Assembly (NCBI RefSeq): GCF_000218565.1 | Contig: NC_015684.1 | Coordinates: 1,240,001 to 1,304,000 of the forward strand | Direction of reading: 5' to 3' | Origin: Afipia carboxidovorans OM5 | GTDB taxonomy: Bacteria; Pseudomonadota; Alphaproteobacteria; Rhizobiales; Xanthobacteraceae | Length of the DNA stretch: 64,000 bases | Shown here: piece by piece, positions 53,003 to 61,979 of the stretch | How the letters are laid out: every line of letters starts with the position of its first letter | Position numbering within the stretch: position 1 is the stretch's first letter | The notes under the pieces: model-generated | Seen by the model: the letters and a program-made list of their open reading frames with translations, nothing else | Database searches by the model: none | What the model was told of the DNA's origin: nothing | Program-made: the position numbers and the translations under genes

Positions 53003-53727
53003 GTGAACAATCCCATCAAAGCCTTGAGCGGCTTTTTTCCGATTTGTTTGGCGACAAGTATGCTATCGAATTTGATGGCTCGTTGCTTCATGGCGAGGCG
53101 ACGTTCGAAGGCAAGACGATCGCTATTCTCGGGACGCTGGAGCGGGCCTATATCAGTGCCTCCCTTGCGCTCGAGCAGGCGCGCTATGTTCTCGATGTGA
53201 TGCGGGATCACCCCGGGCGGCCGATCCTTCTCGTCGTCGAGAATAGCGGGCAGAAGCTCAGTCTGTTCGACGAACTGATCGGTAATAACGGATATATCGC
53301 GCATCTGTCGACGTGCCTCGATGCGGCGCGGCGGCGTGGGCACACGGTCATCGGCCTTGTGCATGAGCTTGCGATCAGCGGCGGGTTCATGGCGACGGGC
53401 ATGGCGACCGGCGACTGCTACGCTTGTGAAGGTGCTGAGCTTCGCGTGATGGCGCCGGAGGCGATGAGCCGGATTACGCGTATTCCGCTGGAGCGGCTTG
53501 GCGAACTCACGAAGTCCAATCCTATTCTTGGGCCGGGCGTGAAGAATTTTGAGCGCATTGGCGCGATCGCTGGTGTGTGGTCGGGCGATCTGCGTACGCA
53601 TCTGCGCGAAGCATTGTCCTCGCCTGATCAGGAAGACCCTCGCCGAGCACGTGGTGCGGAGCGAGGTGGGCGGTTGCTCGCTGCCAAGGTTGCTCAGGCG
53701 GTGCGCGAAGGACGTGAGCGGTTATGA
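52999..53727 (+). CDS. mdcE: malonate decarboxylase gamma subunit
   Basis: 242 aa, the partner of MdcD in the decarboxylase. The carboxyltransferase-like core shows EFDGSLLHGEATFEGKTIAILGTLERAYISASLALEQA (landmarks LLHGEATFEGK and GTLERAYIS), LHELAISGGFMATGMATG and a VMAPEAMSRITRIPLERL end. Starts with ATGA overlapping mdcD, and its end overlaps mdcG the same way, so one transcript is near certain. Confidence 0.92.
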   Translation: MSEQSHQSLERLFSDLFGDKYAIEFDGSLLHGEATFEGKTIAILGTLERAYISASLALEQARYVLDVMRDHPGRPILLVVENSGQKLSLFDELIGNNGYIAHLSTCLDAARRRGHTVIGLVHELAISGGFMATGMATGDCYACEGAELRVMAPEAMSRITRIPLERLGELTKSNPILGPGVKNFERIGAIAGVWSGDLRTHLREALSSPDQEDPRRARGAERGGRLLAAKVAQAVREGRERL

Positions 53728-54395
53728 CGGGCCATCCCGGCGAACGCCATGCCTTCGTCTATTGCGCGCCGGAGCGGCTGAGCGATGGAGCGATCCGTAC
53801 GGCTCATTCGCAGGATATTGCTGTTATCGAAAGCTGGATACGCGCAGGCCGGCCGCTGATCGCCCGTACACGCTCCGATCGGGATGCGGATGGCCTGATT
53901 GCGCTTGGTTTGCCGCTGCCGCTCAATCTTGGCAAGAAACGCATTGCACTCACCGTTGAGCCCTCGCTCGTTCAATCTGTCGCGCAGCCGCCGTCCTTGC
54001 GCGAAGCTATCGAGACGTTGCCGCCCGAGTGGAGAGCTGGGGTTGACAGGCTGTGTCAGGAATTAACCGAGCACGCAGCGAGCGTGCGCGTGGTTGGCTC
54101 GCTTGCCTGGCAATATCTCACCGGCGAGATTTATCTCCATCCGCGGTCTGACCTTGATCTCGTGATCCACCCGACCAGCATGGCCCAATTGCGAGCATTG
54201 CTGCAAATTCTCGAAGACAGTGATCTGTCACCGGGTCCGCGCATTGACGGGGAGATCGTTGCGCCGAGCGGTGAAGCTGTCGCATGGCGCGAGCTGTTGA
54301 GCTCGAGCAGGGATGTTCTGGTGAAGGATATTCGCGGCCCACGCATTGCGTCTCGCGATATGTGGCTGAGCCCCCTGGAAGGGCGCGTACCATGA
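53724..54395 (+). CDS. mdcG: phosphoribosyl-dephospho-CoA transferase (MdcC maturation)
   Basis: 223 aa nucleotidyltransferase that joins triphosphoribosyl-dephospho-CoA to apo-MdcC. Its core motif is VRVVGSLAWQYLTG followed by HPRSDLDLVI, with the two metal-binding aspartates in DLD. Overlaps mdcE and mdcB by 4 bp (ATGA), so production is matched to the enzyme it activates. Confidence 0.9.
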   Translation: MTGHPGERHAFVYCAPERLSDGAIRTAHSQDIAVIESWIRAGRPLIARTRSDRDADGLIALGLPLPLNLGKKRIALTVEPSLVQSVAQPPSLREAIETLPPEWRAGVDRLCQELTEHAASVRVVGSLAWQYLTGEIYLHPRSDLDLVIHPTSMAQLRALLQILEDSDLSPGPRIDGEIVAPSGEAVAWRELLSSSRDVLVKDIRGPRIASRDMWLSPLEGRVP

Positions 54396-55249
54396 CCGTC
54401 AACGCAACTGTTGAAACCTCGACGTTTGCGCAGACCGTCGACGATCTTGCGATCAAAGCGCTCCACGCCGAGCTCGCCTGTTATCCCAAGCCCGGCCTCG
54501 TTAGCTTCCGGGATTGCGGCAGCCATGCCGATATGGATGCTGCGACCTTTCTGGCCAGCATCGATAGCCTTCGCGGCTACTTCAAAGATATGGCCGATGC
54601 CGGCCGTCGCGCGGTGGATTTCAAAACGCTCAACCGGATCGGAATGGCCGCCGAGCAGAAAATGTTGGCCGCGACCCAAGGCGTGAATACGCATCGCGGT
54701 GCGGTGTTTTCCCTAGGGTTGCTCGCAGCCGCCGCCGGCCATGGGGCGGCACGCGATCAACGCCTGTCAGCAAATTCGGTCTGCCTGCAGGTCGGCAATC
54801 TCTGGGGCGCCGAGATGCTCGCCACGAGCTATCAGTGCCGAGGCACGAATGGTGCTCTTGTGCGCGATCGCTACGGTGTTGCCGGTGCACGCGAGCAGGC
54901 GGCCGACGGATTTCCGGCGCTGCGTCGGCATTCCTTCCCGGCGTTGCGTGCGGCGCGCGAGGCCGGCTTCGATATCAACTGGGCTGGTGTGCAGTCGTTT
55001 TTGACCAGTGTTGCGGTGCTTGACGACAGCAATCTGCTGCATCGTGGGGGCAGGGATGCCCTCGACTTTGCGCAACGTGGCGCAAAAGAAACGCTGCTGC
55101 TTGGCGGTGCTTTTACCATGGAAGGCCGGTGTGCGGCGCGGCTTCTTCATAGCGAGTTTGTTGCCGCGTGGCTCAGCCCCGGCGGCTCTGCGGACATGCT
55201 GGCCTTGTGCTACTTTCTCCATGATTTCGAGTCGATGTTCGGAGTCTGA
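54392..55249 (+). CDS. mdcB: triphosphoribosyl-dephospho-CoA synthase
   Basis: 285 aa, makes the prosthetic-group precursor from ATP and dephospho-CoA. CitG/MdcB family blocks include ELACYPKPGLVSFRDCGSHADMD, VNTHRGAVFSLGLL and DDSNLLHRGGRDAL. ATG 54392 overlaps the mdcG stop; the open frame further upstream is inside mdcG and rejected. Its place between mdcG and mdcH differs from the order mdcA-B-C-D-E-G-H that I know from other bacteria. Confidence 0.92.
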   Translation: MTVNATVETSTFAQTVDDLAIKALHAELACYPKPGLVSFRDCGSHADMDAATFLASIDSLRGYFKDMADAGRRAVDFKTLNRIGMAAEQKMLAATQGVNTHRGAVFSLGLLAAAAGHGAARDQRLSANSVCLQVGNLWGAEMLATSYQCRGTNGALVRDRYGVAGAREQAADGFPALRRHSFPALRAAREAGFDINWAGVQSFLTSVAVLDDSNLLHRGGRDALDFAQRGAKETLLLGGAFTMEGRCAARLLHSEFVAAWLSPGGSADMLALCYFLHDFESMFGV

Positions 55250-55254
55250 GCGGT

Positions 55255-56175
55255 ATGTCGCTTGCGATTCTATGTCCCGGGCAGGGCAGTCAGCATGCGG
55301 CCATGTTTCAACGATTGCTTGACGTGGAGCCGGCAAAGCTGATTCTGGCGAAGATCGAGGAACTCACGGGTCTCACCCTGAGCAATCTCGACGATCCGCA
55401 GGTTCTCACCGAAAACAGGATCGCACAGGTTCTTGTTGTTGGTCACACGCTCGCACTTTGGTCATCGCTTTCCGACCGTCCGACACATGGGCTGACAGTT
55501 GCAGGCTACAGCGTTGGGGATCTTGCGGCGCATGCGCTCGCCGGGGCGATCTCGATCGACGATGCGTTGAAGCTTGCAGATGCTCGGGGGCGTGCAATGG
55601 ATCGCGCCGCGTCCGAGTGCGGCACGATGCTTGGCATGACGGGGATACGCGGCCTTTCGATTCAGGCGATCCAGGAGATGGCTTCAGATAGCAGTGTCGA
55701 GATTGCTCTCGTCAATGGGCGTGATCACGTCGTTGTCGGCGCGCCGGTTGCTGCTTTGGACACGCTGGAAGCGAAAGCCGAGGCTGCCGGCGCGCATATC
55801 AAACGTCTCGGGGTGCGAGTTGCTTCTCACACGAGCTACCTTGCTTCGGCTGCAGCGGAATTCGAGACAGTCTTACAGCAATGCGAGTGGCGGCGCCCGT
55901 CTCACCGCCTTCTGTCTCCCATCAATGGCGCATCGGTGACGAGCCGCGAGCAAGCGATTTCCAGTCTGGCCCGGCAAATCTGTGTGCACCTCGATTGGGC
56001 CAGCACGATGTTGGCGCTCAGTGAATACGGCGTCACTGCAACGCTCGAGTTTGGAGCAGGGAAGGCCCTGACAAAGATCATGGGAGAGGAGATGCCAAGC
56101 ATCGCCGCCCGTGCAGCAGACGACTTCAAGACCATCGCCGGGTTATCGACCTGGGTCGCCCGCCAATCTTCCTGA
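55255..56175 (+). CDS. mdcH: malonyl-CoA:carrier-protein transacylase
   Basis: 306 aa malonyltransferase of the FabD fold. CPGQGSQ at the N-terminus, the nucleophile in GYSVGDL (Ser86) and the catalytic histidine in VASHTSYL are present. It acetyl/malonyl-primes the MdcC arm from malonyl-CoA so the cycle can start. It is last in the mdc run, 5 bp after mdcB. Confidence 0.9.
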   Translation: MSLAILCPGQGSQHAAMFQRLLDVEPAKLILAKIEELTGLTLSNLDDPQVLTENRIAQVLVVGHTLALWSSLSDRPTHGLTVAGYSVGDLAAHALAGAISIDDALKLADARGRAMDRAASECGTMLGMTGIRGLSIQAIQEMASDSSVEIALVNGRDHVVVGAPVAALDTLEAKAEAAGAHIKRLGVRVASHTSYLASAAAEFETVLQQCEWRRPSHRLLSPINGASVTSREQAISSLARQICVHLDWASTMLALSEYGVTATLEFGAGKALTKIMGEEMPSIAARAADDFKTIAGLSTWVARQSS

Positions 56176-56239
56176 CCAGCCGTAATTCGTGCGTCGATCG
56201 TGCTGGCCTAGCTATGCCAGCAGCGTTGGTAGCTGACAT

Positions 56240-56277
56240 AAAAAACGGCCCGAAACGGAGAGCGTCGTTTCGGGCCG
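56240..56277 (-). terminator. terminator between mdcH and the hydroxylase operon
   Basis: A 12-bp perfect stem (CGGCCCGAAACG and complement) with 8-nt loop. Read on the minus strand it is followed by TTTTTTATG, so it ends the minus-strand operon. The plus-strand side lacks a T-run, so mdcH may need Rho. Confidence 0.85.
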
Positions 56278-56317
56278 GATGAGGCGAAGCAAAGGTAGGT
56301 AGGGTAGTCGTACTTAC

Positions 56318-56518
56318 TCAGGCAGATTGCTTGTTGCGATTGGGGCGCTCCTCCCGCTTCACCTCCGGGAAGAGCCACATTGCGAACACCATGAAGAGGC
56401 CGAGGAAGGCGATCAGGTATTGTTCGCGGACATGGCCGATCTGCCCCTGCATATAGAAGGCGACGGCCGCGGTGATCGCTGTGACGATCGATATCATTAG
56501 CTTGATGTGGAAAGGCAT
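56318..56518 (-). CDS. small two-helix membrane protein, unknown function
   Basis: 66 aa, two membrane helices (about 5-24 and 34-51) and a polar, basic tail (PEVKREERPNRNKQSA). No family recognised. Last in the three-gene operon with another small membrane protein and a hydroxylase-family protein, so a role as an accessory to them is possible but unproven. Confidence 0.6.
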   Translation of the reverse strand: MPFHIKLMISIVTAITAAVAFYMQGQIGHVREQYLIAFLGLFMVFAMWLFPEVKREERPNRNKQSA

Positions 56519-56541
56519 GGGGTTGCTCCCTGGTCAGTTTT

Positions 56542-56943
56542 CTATGATGCGAACGGCAGGACGGTGCCGCCGATCTGGCTGAGCGTAACAAGCGCGAGCG
56601 CCTGGACGCCGACAAGAACGGCAAGCTGAGTCCGGATGCCGCCGATCGGCCAGCGCCACTCCTCAAAGAGGCCTGGCGCAAACAGGATGATCAGGCCGGT
56701 CACCGCCACAAGCGAACTCCATCGCAGTTCGTTGTAGCCGTAGATCCCGGTCCCGATCGCCAGCGCCAGGAGCAGAGCGGCGTTGCCGAGCACGAGGAGC
56801 ACGGTCAATCCGGAGCGGCGCCGCCCCTCCGGATCGTGGCCGAGCGGGAACATGCCCGTGACGATCAGCAGCGAAATGCCGCAGATCGCCGCGAACAATG
56901 TGAACCAGAGCAGAGACAGCCAATTTGGTTCGATCGAACTCAT
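56542..56943 (-). CDS. four-helix membrane protein, unknown function
   Basis: 133 aa, four membrane helices (about 9-30, 47-67, 75-95, 105-126) and a short loop with FPLGHDPEGRRRSG. No recognised family. It lies between the hydroxylase-like gene and the small membrane protein, with 24 bp gaps on both sides, so it is clearly co-transcribed. Confidence 0.65.
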   Translation of the reverse strand: MSSIEPNWLSLLWFTLFAAICGISLLIVTGMFPLGHDPEGRRRSGLTVLLVLGNAALLLALAIGTGIYGYNELRWSSLVAVTGLIILFAPGLFEEWRWPIGGIRTQLAVLVGVQALALVTLSQIGGTVLPFAS

Positions 56944-56967
56944 GAGCGTTGTCCTTGTCTGTCGTCT

Positions 56968-57774
56968 TTACTCGGCGGGCGACACGATCTGCCCGTTGTT
57001 CCCGTCAGCCTTCGGCATCGGCGTGCGGGACGTCTTACGCATATCTTTCCGCAGATGCTTGGTGCTGTAGCCGTTGAACAGGTGACCGATCAGACCGCGG
57101 TCGAGATCCGAGGTGCCGAGCAGCCAGTCCATGATCGGGAACGTCAGGTTCATGTTGAGCTCCATCATGATCGACTGATCGTGGTGGGCCGTGTGGTGGC
57201 GCCGGATTGTGTTGATGAACGGCGTGTTGCGCATGAACCAGTTGTCGCCGACGTGGCAGCAGAAGTGCATGAACTCATAGACGAGGTAGGTCGCCGTCGT
57301 CGTGGTGATCAAGAGCCAGCCGACGTTCGGCGAAATCAGCCAGCCGAGCACGAGCGACGGCGGGATCGACATCAGCGTGAAGGTCACGAGCGCGTAGGGC
57401 GGGAAGAACGTCACGCGCCAGTCGTGATGATCGGCGAACCGCATCTCCTTCTCGGTGAAGAACTGATGATGCATCAGCGTGTGGCGATTGTAGATCGCGC
57501 GGAACGCCTTGATCTTGGAGGGGCGATGCATGACGACGGCATGGATCCACCACTCGAAGAAGTTCGCAAACAGGAAGGTCACCGGGACGATGAGCCATTC
57601 CCACCAGGCGACGTTGTGAATGTTGCCGATATAAACCGACAGTGCCGCGGCGCCGATGATCGAGATGACGGCGACGTGCAGCCAGCCATTATACCAACCG
57701 GCGATCCGATCACGATAGGTCGCACGATACTTGCGTTGTTTGTCCATCATCGGACTGGAAGTGAGTTCCACCAT
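56968..57774 (-). CDS. fatty-acid-hydroxylase superfamily protein (di-iron membrane oxygenase)
   Basis: 268 aa. Membrane helices flank histidine clusters typical of the superfamily: HAVVMHR, RHTLMHHQFF, EFMHFCCH and HHTAHHD, which would bind two irons. The superfamily includes sterol desaturases and fatty-acid hydroxylases; the substrate here is unknown. GGGAGGACAG lies just before ATG 57774. Divergent from the ABC binding-protein gene, and first of three minus-strand genes. Confidence 0.82.
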   Translation of the reverse strand: MVELTSSPMMDKQRKYRATYRDRIAGWYNGWLHVAVISIIGAAALSVYIGNIHNVAWWEWLIVPVTFLFANFFEWWIHAVVMHRPSKIKAFRAIYNRHTLMHHQFFTEKEMRFADHHDWRVTFFPPYALVTFTLMSIPPSLVLGWLISPNVGWLLITTTTATYLVYEFMHFCCHVGDNWFMRNTPFINTIRRHHTAHHDQSIMMELNMNLTFPIMDWLLGTSDLDRGLIGHLFNGYSTKHLRKDMRKTSRTPMPKADGNNGQIVSPAE

Positions 57775-57831
57775 TCTGTCCTCCCATTGAATGAATAGTC
57801 TGACCGACCCGTAACAGGATCGCGCTGGATT

Positions 57832-57843
57832 CTGATATATCAG
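57832..57843. promoter_or_regulatory. 12-bp palindrome in the divergent hydroxylase/ABC space
   Basis: CTGATATATCAG is perfectly symmetric. A TGATATAT half-site recurs at 57928-57935. It is placed to control both divergent units at once. Confidence 0.5.
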
Positions 57844-58004
57844 CCATCTATTACGCAGACAATAGCAGTTCACGCGAGTCGCGAAAATTTTAGATCTATA
57901 TCAAAAACTGCTTGCTATAATGCCCGTGATATATTTATGGTATGGCAACAACGTATGCCTACAACATAACGTTCCTAATTAAAACAATGATATGGGAGGG
58001 GCCT

Positions 58005-59279
58005 ATGAAACTAACCCGTCGTTCCTTTGGAAAACTTGCCGGCTCGGGTCTTGCGGCTGCGACAATTCCTGCAGTCTTCAGCCCGGCGATCGCCCAGAGC
58101 GGACCGCTCAAGATCGGTATTCTGGCGCCGCGCTCCGGCGTGGCCGGAACTGCCGGCGAGTGCGGCATTCGTGCCGTGCAGTGGGCGGCAGAGCGGATGA
58201 ACAAGGCGGGCGGCATCGCTGGCCGTCAGATCCAGCTCATTGTTGAGGAAGAAACCAACCCCAAGGATACGATCGAACGGTTCCGCCGCCTGATCCTTCA
58301 GGAGAAGGTCGAGAGCGTGCACGGTCTGATCTCGACCGGCGTCAGCCTCGGTGTTGCACCGGTGGCCGAAGAAGAGCGTTCGCTGTTCGTGATGTGGGAC
58401 GGAACGACGCAGGACGGTGTCAAGGAAACGATGCCGGATCCGAAGTTCGTGTTCCGCTCAACCGATAACGAGTGTGAAGCCGTGATGGGTTCGCTTCTCG
58501 CGGTGAAGCACTTCAAAGGCAAGTTCAAGCGCGTCGCCGGCATCAACCCGGATTACTCGTATGGCCGCAACAACTGGGAAGCCTTCAAGCAGATTCTGAC
58601 GCGCTTCGGCGTTCAGGCCGAGTTCGTCGCCGAGCAGTGGCCGAAGGTCGGCACGCTTGATCTGACCTCGCACGTTGCTGCGCTCAAGGCTGAAAAGCCA
58701 GACCTGATCTTCTCCTCGATGTTGTTCGCTGACTTGCCGGTGTTCATGAAGCAGGGCACCGCGGCCGGTCTGTTCGATGGCGTCAAGGTCGTGCTGCCGG
58801 CAGCCGGTTGGCAGCTCAACCAGCTCAAGAAGGAATTCATGCCTGACGGCGTGATCTTCGGACACAACACCCTTTACTTCGATTACGCCGACGGCTCCGC
58901 GCTGCAGAAGGCCTTCGTTGCGGACTATATGGATCGCTACAAGGAAGCTCCGCATTGGGAAGCCGATCGTGCCTACTTCGCGCTCGCCGCTTACAAGGCT
59001 GGTGTTGAGGCGGCGCAGAAGGCGGGTGGCAAGTGGCCGACGCCAGATGCCGTGGCGCAGGCCATTCCGGGTCTCGATGTCGAGAGCCTCGGCGGCAAGG
59101 GGCGCTTCCGCAAGGACAAGATTGCGGAGCAGGTGTTCTATCAGGGCCCCTCGACCAACAAGAACAAGTACGATTTCCCGACGCTGGCTTCGGTGGACGT
59201 GTTCCAGGCCGATCAGCTTCAGAAGCCGCCCGGAGTCGACTTCTGGGAGTGGATCAAGACTGGTAAGATGCCGGTCTGA
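58005..59279 (+). CDS. branched-chain-type ABC transporter substrate-binding protein
   Basis: 424 aa. A Tat signal (TRRSFGKL before a hydrophobic stretch ending PAIAQ) is unusual for this class but clear. The mature part has LKIGILAPRSGVAGTAGECG and INPDYSYGRNNWEAF of the LivJ/amide-binding family. Binding proteins of this kind serve amino acids, urea, amides and aromatic acids. ATG 58005 is preceded by GGGAGGGG. It is first of a five-gene import operon. Confidence 0.87.
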   Translation: MKLTRRSFGKLAGSGLAAATIPAVFSPAIAQSGPLKIGILAPRSGVAGTAGECGIRAVQWAAERMNKAGGIAGRQIQLIVEEETNPKDTIERFRRLILQEKVESVHGLISTGVSLGVAPVAEEERSLFVMWDGTTQDGVKETMPDPKFVFRSTDNECEAVMGSLLAVKHFKGKFKRVAGINPDYSYGRNNWEAFKQILTRFGVQAEFVAEQWPKVGTLDLTSHVAALKAEKPDLIFSSMLFADLPVFMKQGTAAGLFDGVKVVLPAAGWQLNQLKKEFMPDGVIFGHNTLYFDYADGSALQKAFVADYMDRYKEAPHWEADRAYFALAAYKAGVEAAQKAGGKWPTPDAVAQAIPGLDVESLGGKGRFRKDKIAEQVFYQGPSTNKNKYDFPTLASVDVFQADQLQKPPGVDFWEWIKTGKMPV

Positions 59280-59281
59280 CC

Positions 59282-60163
59282 ATGCAGGGGGTCGTCGACG
59301 TTATCCTCGGCGGGGCATTCCATGCCGCTGTCCTTTTTCTGGTAGCGGCTGGGCTCCAGCTCGTCTTCGGGGTTCAGAAGATCATCAACCTCGCCTGTGG
59401 CTCGTTTTACGCGCTTGGCGCGTATTTCGGGATCACGGCGGTTGGGATCGCAATGAGTCTGGGTCTGCCTGCAGCCTCCTTCTTTCCGGTGGTGATCGCG
59501 GCAGGCCTCCTGATTGGCCTGGTCGGTTTTCCGATCGAGCGCGTCCTGCGTGCAGTGTACCGGCGTGACGAGAGCTACCAGCTTCTCATCACGTTCGGCC
59601 TACTCTTGATGTTTCAGGACGTGTTCAGGTTTGTCTGGGGCGCCACGCCGCGCACTATGGACAATGCCTATCTGGTCTATGGTGTCGCGGACATTTTTGG
59701 TGTCCGCGTGCCGACCTACAATCTTCTGGTGATCGCAGCGAGCATCGGCATTGCCGTTGCGCTCGGCCTGTTCCTCCAGAAGACCCGGACTGGTCGTATC
59801 GTGCGTGCGACCGCCGAGAATCGCGACATGGCCGAAGGTCTTGGCGTCAACGTCTCGAAGATCTTCGCGCTGGTATTCACGGTCGGCTGCATGCTCGGCA
59901 CTGTCGGTGGCGCGCTTGTGGTGCCCTCCAGCGCTGCGTCGCTGGAAATGGCCGTCGAACTCGTCGTCGAGGCGTTCGCCGTCGTTGTGATCGGTGGTCT
60001 CGGCAGCATGAGTGGTGCACTGGTTGGCGCTCTCATCGTCGGTCTGATGCGTGCGGCGTCGATCTCCATCATGCCTGAAATGGAGTTGCTGTCGGTCTAT
60101 CTCGTCGTGGTCGCGGTCCTCATTCTCAAGCCTGCCGGATTGTTTGGAAAGGTGACAGCATGA
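59282..60163 (+). CDS. branched-chain-type ABC transporter permease (LivH-like)
   Basis: 293 aa, about eight membrane segments. LQLVFGVQKIINLACGSFYALGAY and GLGSMSGALVGALIVGLM are LivH-like. The EAA-type loop is TAENRDMAEGLGVNVSKIFAL. Starts 2 bp after the binding protein stop and overlaps the next permease by 4 bp (ATGA). Confidence 0.87.
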   Translation: MQGVVDVILGGAFHAAVLFLVAAGLQLVFGVQKIINLACGSFYALGAYFGITAVGIAMSLGLPAASFFPVVIAAGLLIGLVGFPIERVLRAVYRRDESYQLLITFGLLLMFQDVFRFVWGATPRTMDNAYLVYGVADIFGVRVPTYNLLVIAASIGIAVALGLFLQKTRTGRIVRATAENRDMAEGLGVNVSKIFALVFTVGCMLGTVGGALVVPSSAASLEMAVELVVEAFAVVVIGGLGSMSGALVGALIVGLMRAASISIMPEMELLSVYLVVVAVLILKPAGLFGKVTA

Positions 60164-61173
60164 GCCAGCAATCCATGGATGTATCTCTGCCACGCACGGA
60201 GCGACGAGCAATGCCGCGTATTTCCGGCCTGTGGGTTCTTGCGGCGTTGATTGCCGTCATGGCGGTGATGCCGTTCTTCGCATCATCCTACATGCTGCTG
60301 ATGCTGCTGCCGTTCTTCGGTTACGCAATCGCGCTGCTCGGCTTCAACTTGCTGTTCGGTACGACCGGCCTGTTGTCGTTCGGCCATGCGCTGTTCCTCG
60401 GCGTCGGCGCCTATACGGCGTCGACGCTGACATCGAAGTTCGGTGTGCTGAGCTACGAGGCGATTCTCCTCGTCAGCATGCTGGTGTCCGCGCTGGTCGC
60501 GGTCATCGTGGGCGCGCTGTGCGTGCGCTACACCAAAATCTTCTTCGGCATGCTGACGCTTGCATTCGGTATGCTGTTCCACTCCTTCCTGTTCAAGTTC
60601 TATTCCGTCACTGGCGGCGATCAGGGCATGCGTGTGCTGCGTCCGCTGCTGCTCGGAATAGATTTCGGCGGGGGCAAGACCAGCTTCCTGATCGGTCCGT
60701 TCTATTATTATGTGCTGGCGCTGTTCGCAGTGCTTGGCGCGGTGATGTGGCGGATCACGGAATCGCCGTTCGGATTGCATCTCAAGGCGATCCGCGAGAA
60801 CGCGAACAAAGCGGCCTATGTCGGTGTGCAGATCTTCCGCATGCGGCTTGCCGCCTTCGTAATCTCGGCGGTTTATGGCGGTGTCGGTGGCACTATTCTT
60901 GCCATCACCACCGGCCTTGCGGATCCCGAGCTCGCGTACTGGACGCACTCTGGCAACCTCGTTTTCATGGCGGTGCTTGGTGGCAGCGGGACGTTTGTAG
61001 GCCCAGTGATTGGTGCGCTCGCTTTCGTGACGCTGCAGGACATCGTGATGACCGTGACGCAGTACTGGCGCTTCGTGATGGGCGCGGTGCTGGTGCTCCT
61101 GGTGATCTTCCTGCCGCAGGGCATTTCCGGAGCATTCAAGATGCTGTTCTCCCGCCAGAGTGGAGGCAAGTGA
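60160..61173 (+). CDS. branched-chain-type ABC transporter permease (LivM-like)
   Basis: 337 aa, about nine membrane segments. NLLFGTTGLLSFGHALFLGVGAYT, the EAA-like AIRENANKAAYVGVQIFRMRL, and GGSGTFVGPVIGAL fit LivM. Its stop overlaps the ATPase start by one base (TGATG). Confidence 0.87.
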   Translation: MSQQSMDVSLPRTERRAMPRISGLWVLAALIAVMAVMPFFASSYMLLMLLPFFGYAIALLGFNLLFGTTGLLSFGHALFLGVGAYTASTLTSKFGVLSYEAILLVSMLVSALVAVIVGALCVRYTKIFFGMLTLAFGMLFHSFLFKFYSVTGGDQGMRVLRPLLLGIDFGGGKTSFLIGPFYYYVLALFAVLGAVMWRITESPFGLHLKAIRENANKAAYVGVQIFRMRLAAFVISAVYGGVGGTILAITTGLADPELAYWTHSGNLVFMAVLGGSGTFVGPVIGALAFVTLQDIVMTVTQYWRFVMGAVLVLLVIFLPQGISGAFKMLFSRQSGGK

Positions 61174-61979
61174 TGCAGCCTCAAGCGACTCCTGCAAAGA
61201 ACGATACGCCTCTGTTTGAGACGGAGAGCGTGAGCAAGTTCTACGGCGCCTATCGTGCGCTGCATAACGTTTCGTTCCGCCTCAGCGATGGCGAGTTCAT
61301 CTCGATCGTCGGCCCGAACGGGGCAGGCAAGACCACCATCGTCAACGTGGTGACAGGCCTCCTTAAGCCGACGACCGGCGAAGTGCGGTTTCTTGGCCGC
61401 GATATCGCAGGTGTCGGGCCAGTCGAACTGGGCCGCCGCGGCATGGCGCGGGCATTCCAGCTCGTCAACGTGTTTCCCGCACTTACGGTGCGTGAGACGC
61501 TTGGCGTCGCCATCGCGTCGCGCCTCAATCGCGTCTCCAATCCGTTCCGCTCGCTTCGGAAGGATACGGAGTTGCAGGCCGAAGCCGAGCGTGTGGCTGA
61601 AGTCCTCGGCCTGCGCTCGCGTCTCGATACCGTGACGTCGACGTTGTCACAGGGCGAGAAAAAGCTCCTCGATATCGCGAGTGCGTTTGCGCTCAATCCG
61701 CAGGTCATTTTGCTCGACGAGCCGACCAGCGGCGTCTCCACCGGCGACAAGCACGCCATCATGGAAGTGCTGGTGCGTGCGGCGAAGGAGGCGGGCGTGC
61801 GCGGCATCGTCCAGGTCGAGCACGATATGGATCTGGTGGCGCGTTACTCGCACCGGATCGTCGCATTGCAAGCCGGGCAGGTGCTGGCCGACATGCCGCC
61901 TGATCAATTCTTCTCCGATCCGGAAATGATCTCCGCTGTGGTCGGCACCCGGCCGCCGAACATGAAGAGGGCTTCGTGA
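61173..61979 (+). CDS. branched-chain-type ABC transporter ATPase (LivG-like)
   Basis: 268 aa. Walker A GPNGAGKTT (near residue 46), signature LSQGEKKLLDIA, Walker B VILLDEPTSG and the His of VEHDMDLV. A long frame upstream from 60231 lies inside livM and is rejected. The LSQGE signature in place of LSGGQ is common in this class. Confidence 0.88.
   Translation: MQPQATPAKNDTPLFETESVSKFYGAYRALHNVSFRLSDGEFISIVGPNGAGKTTIVNVVTGLLKPTTGEVRFLGRDIAGVGPVELGRRGMARAFQLVNVFPALTVRETLGVAIASRLNRVSNPFRSLRKDTELQAEAERVAEVLGLRSRLDTVTSTLSQGEKKLLDIASAFALNPQVILLDEPTSGVSTGDKHAIMEVLVRAAKEAGVRGIVQVEHDMDLVARYSHRIVALQAGQVLADMPPDQFFSDPEMISAVVGTRPPNMKRAS

Noticed and set aside
60231..61172. Long frame continuing upstream of the LivG-like ATPase
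   Set aside because: Inside livM in another frame. The ATPase starts at ATG 61173, in the usual TGATG overlap.
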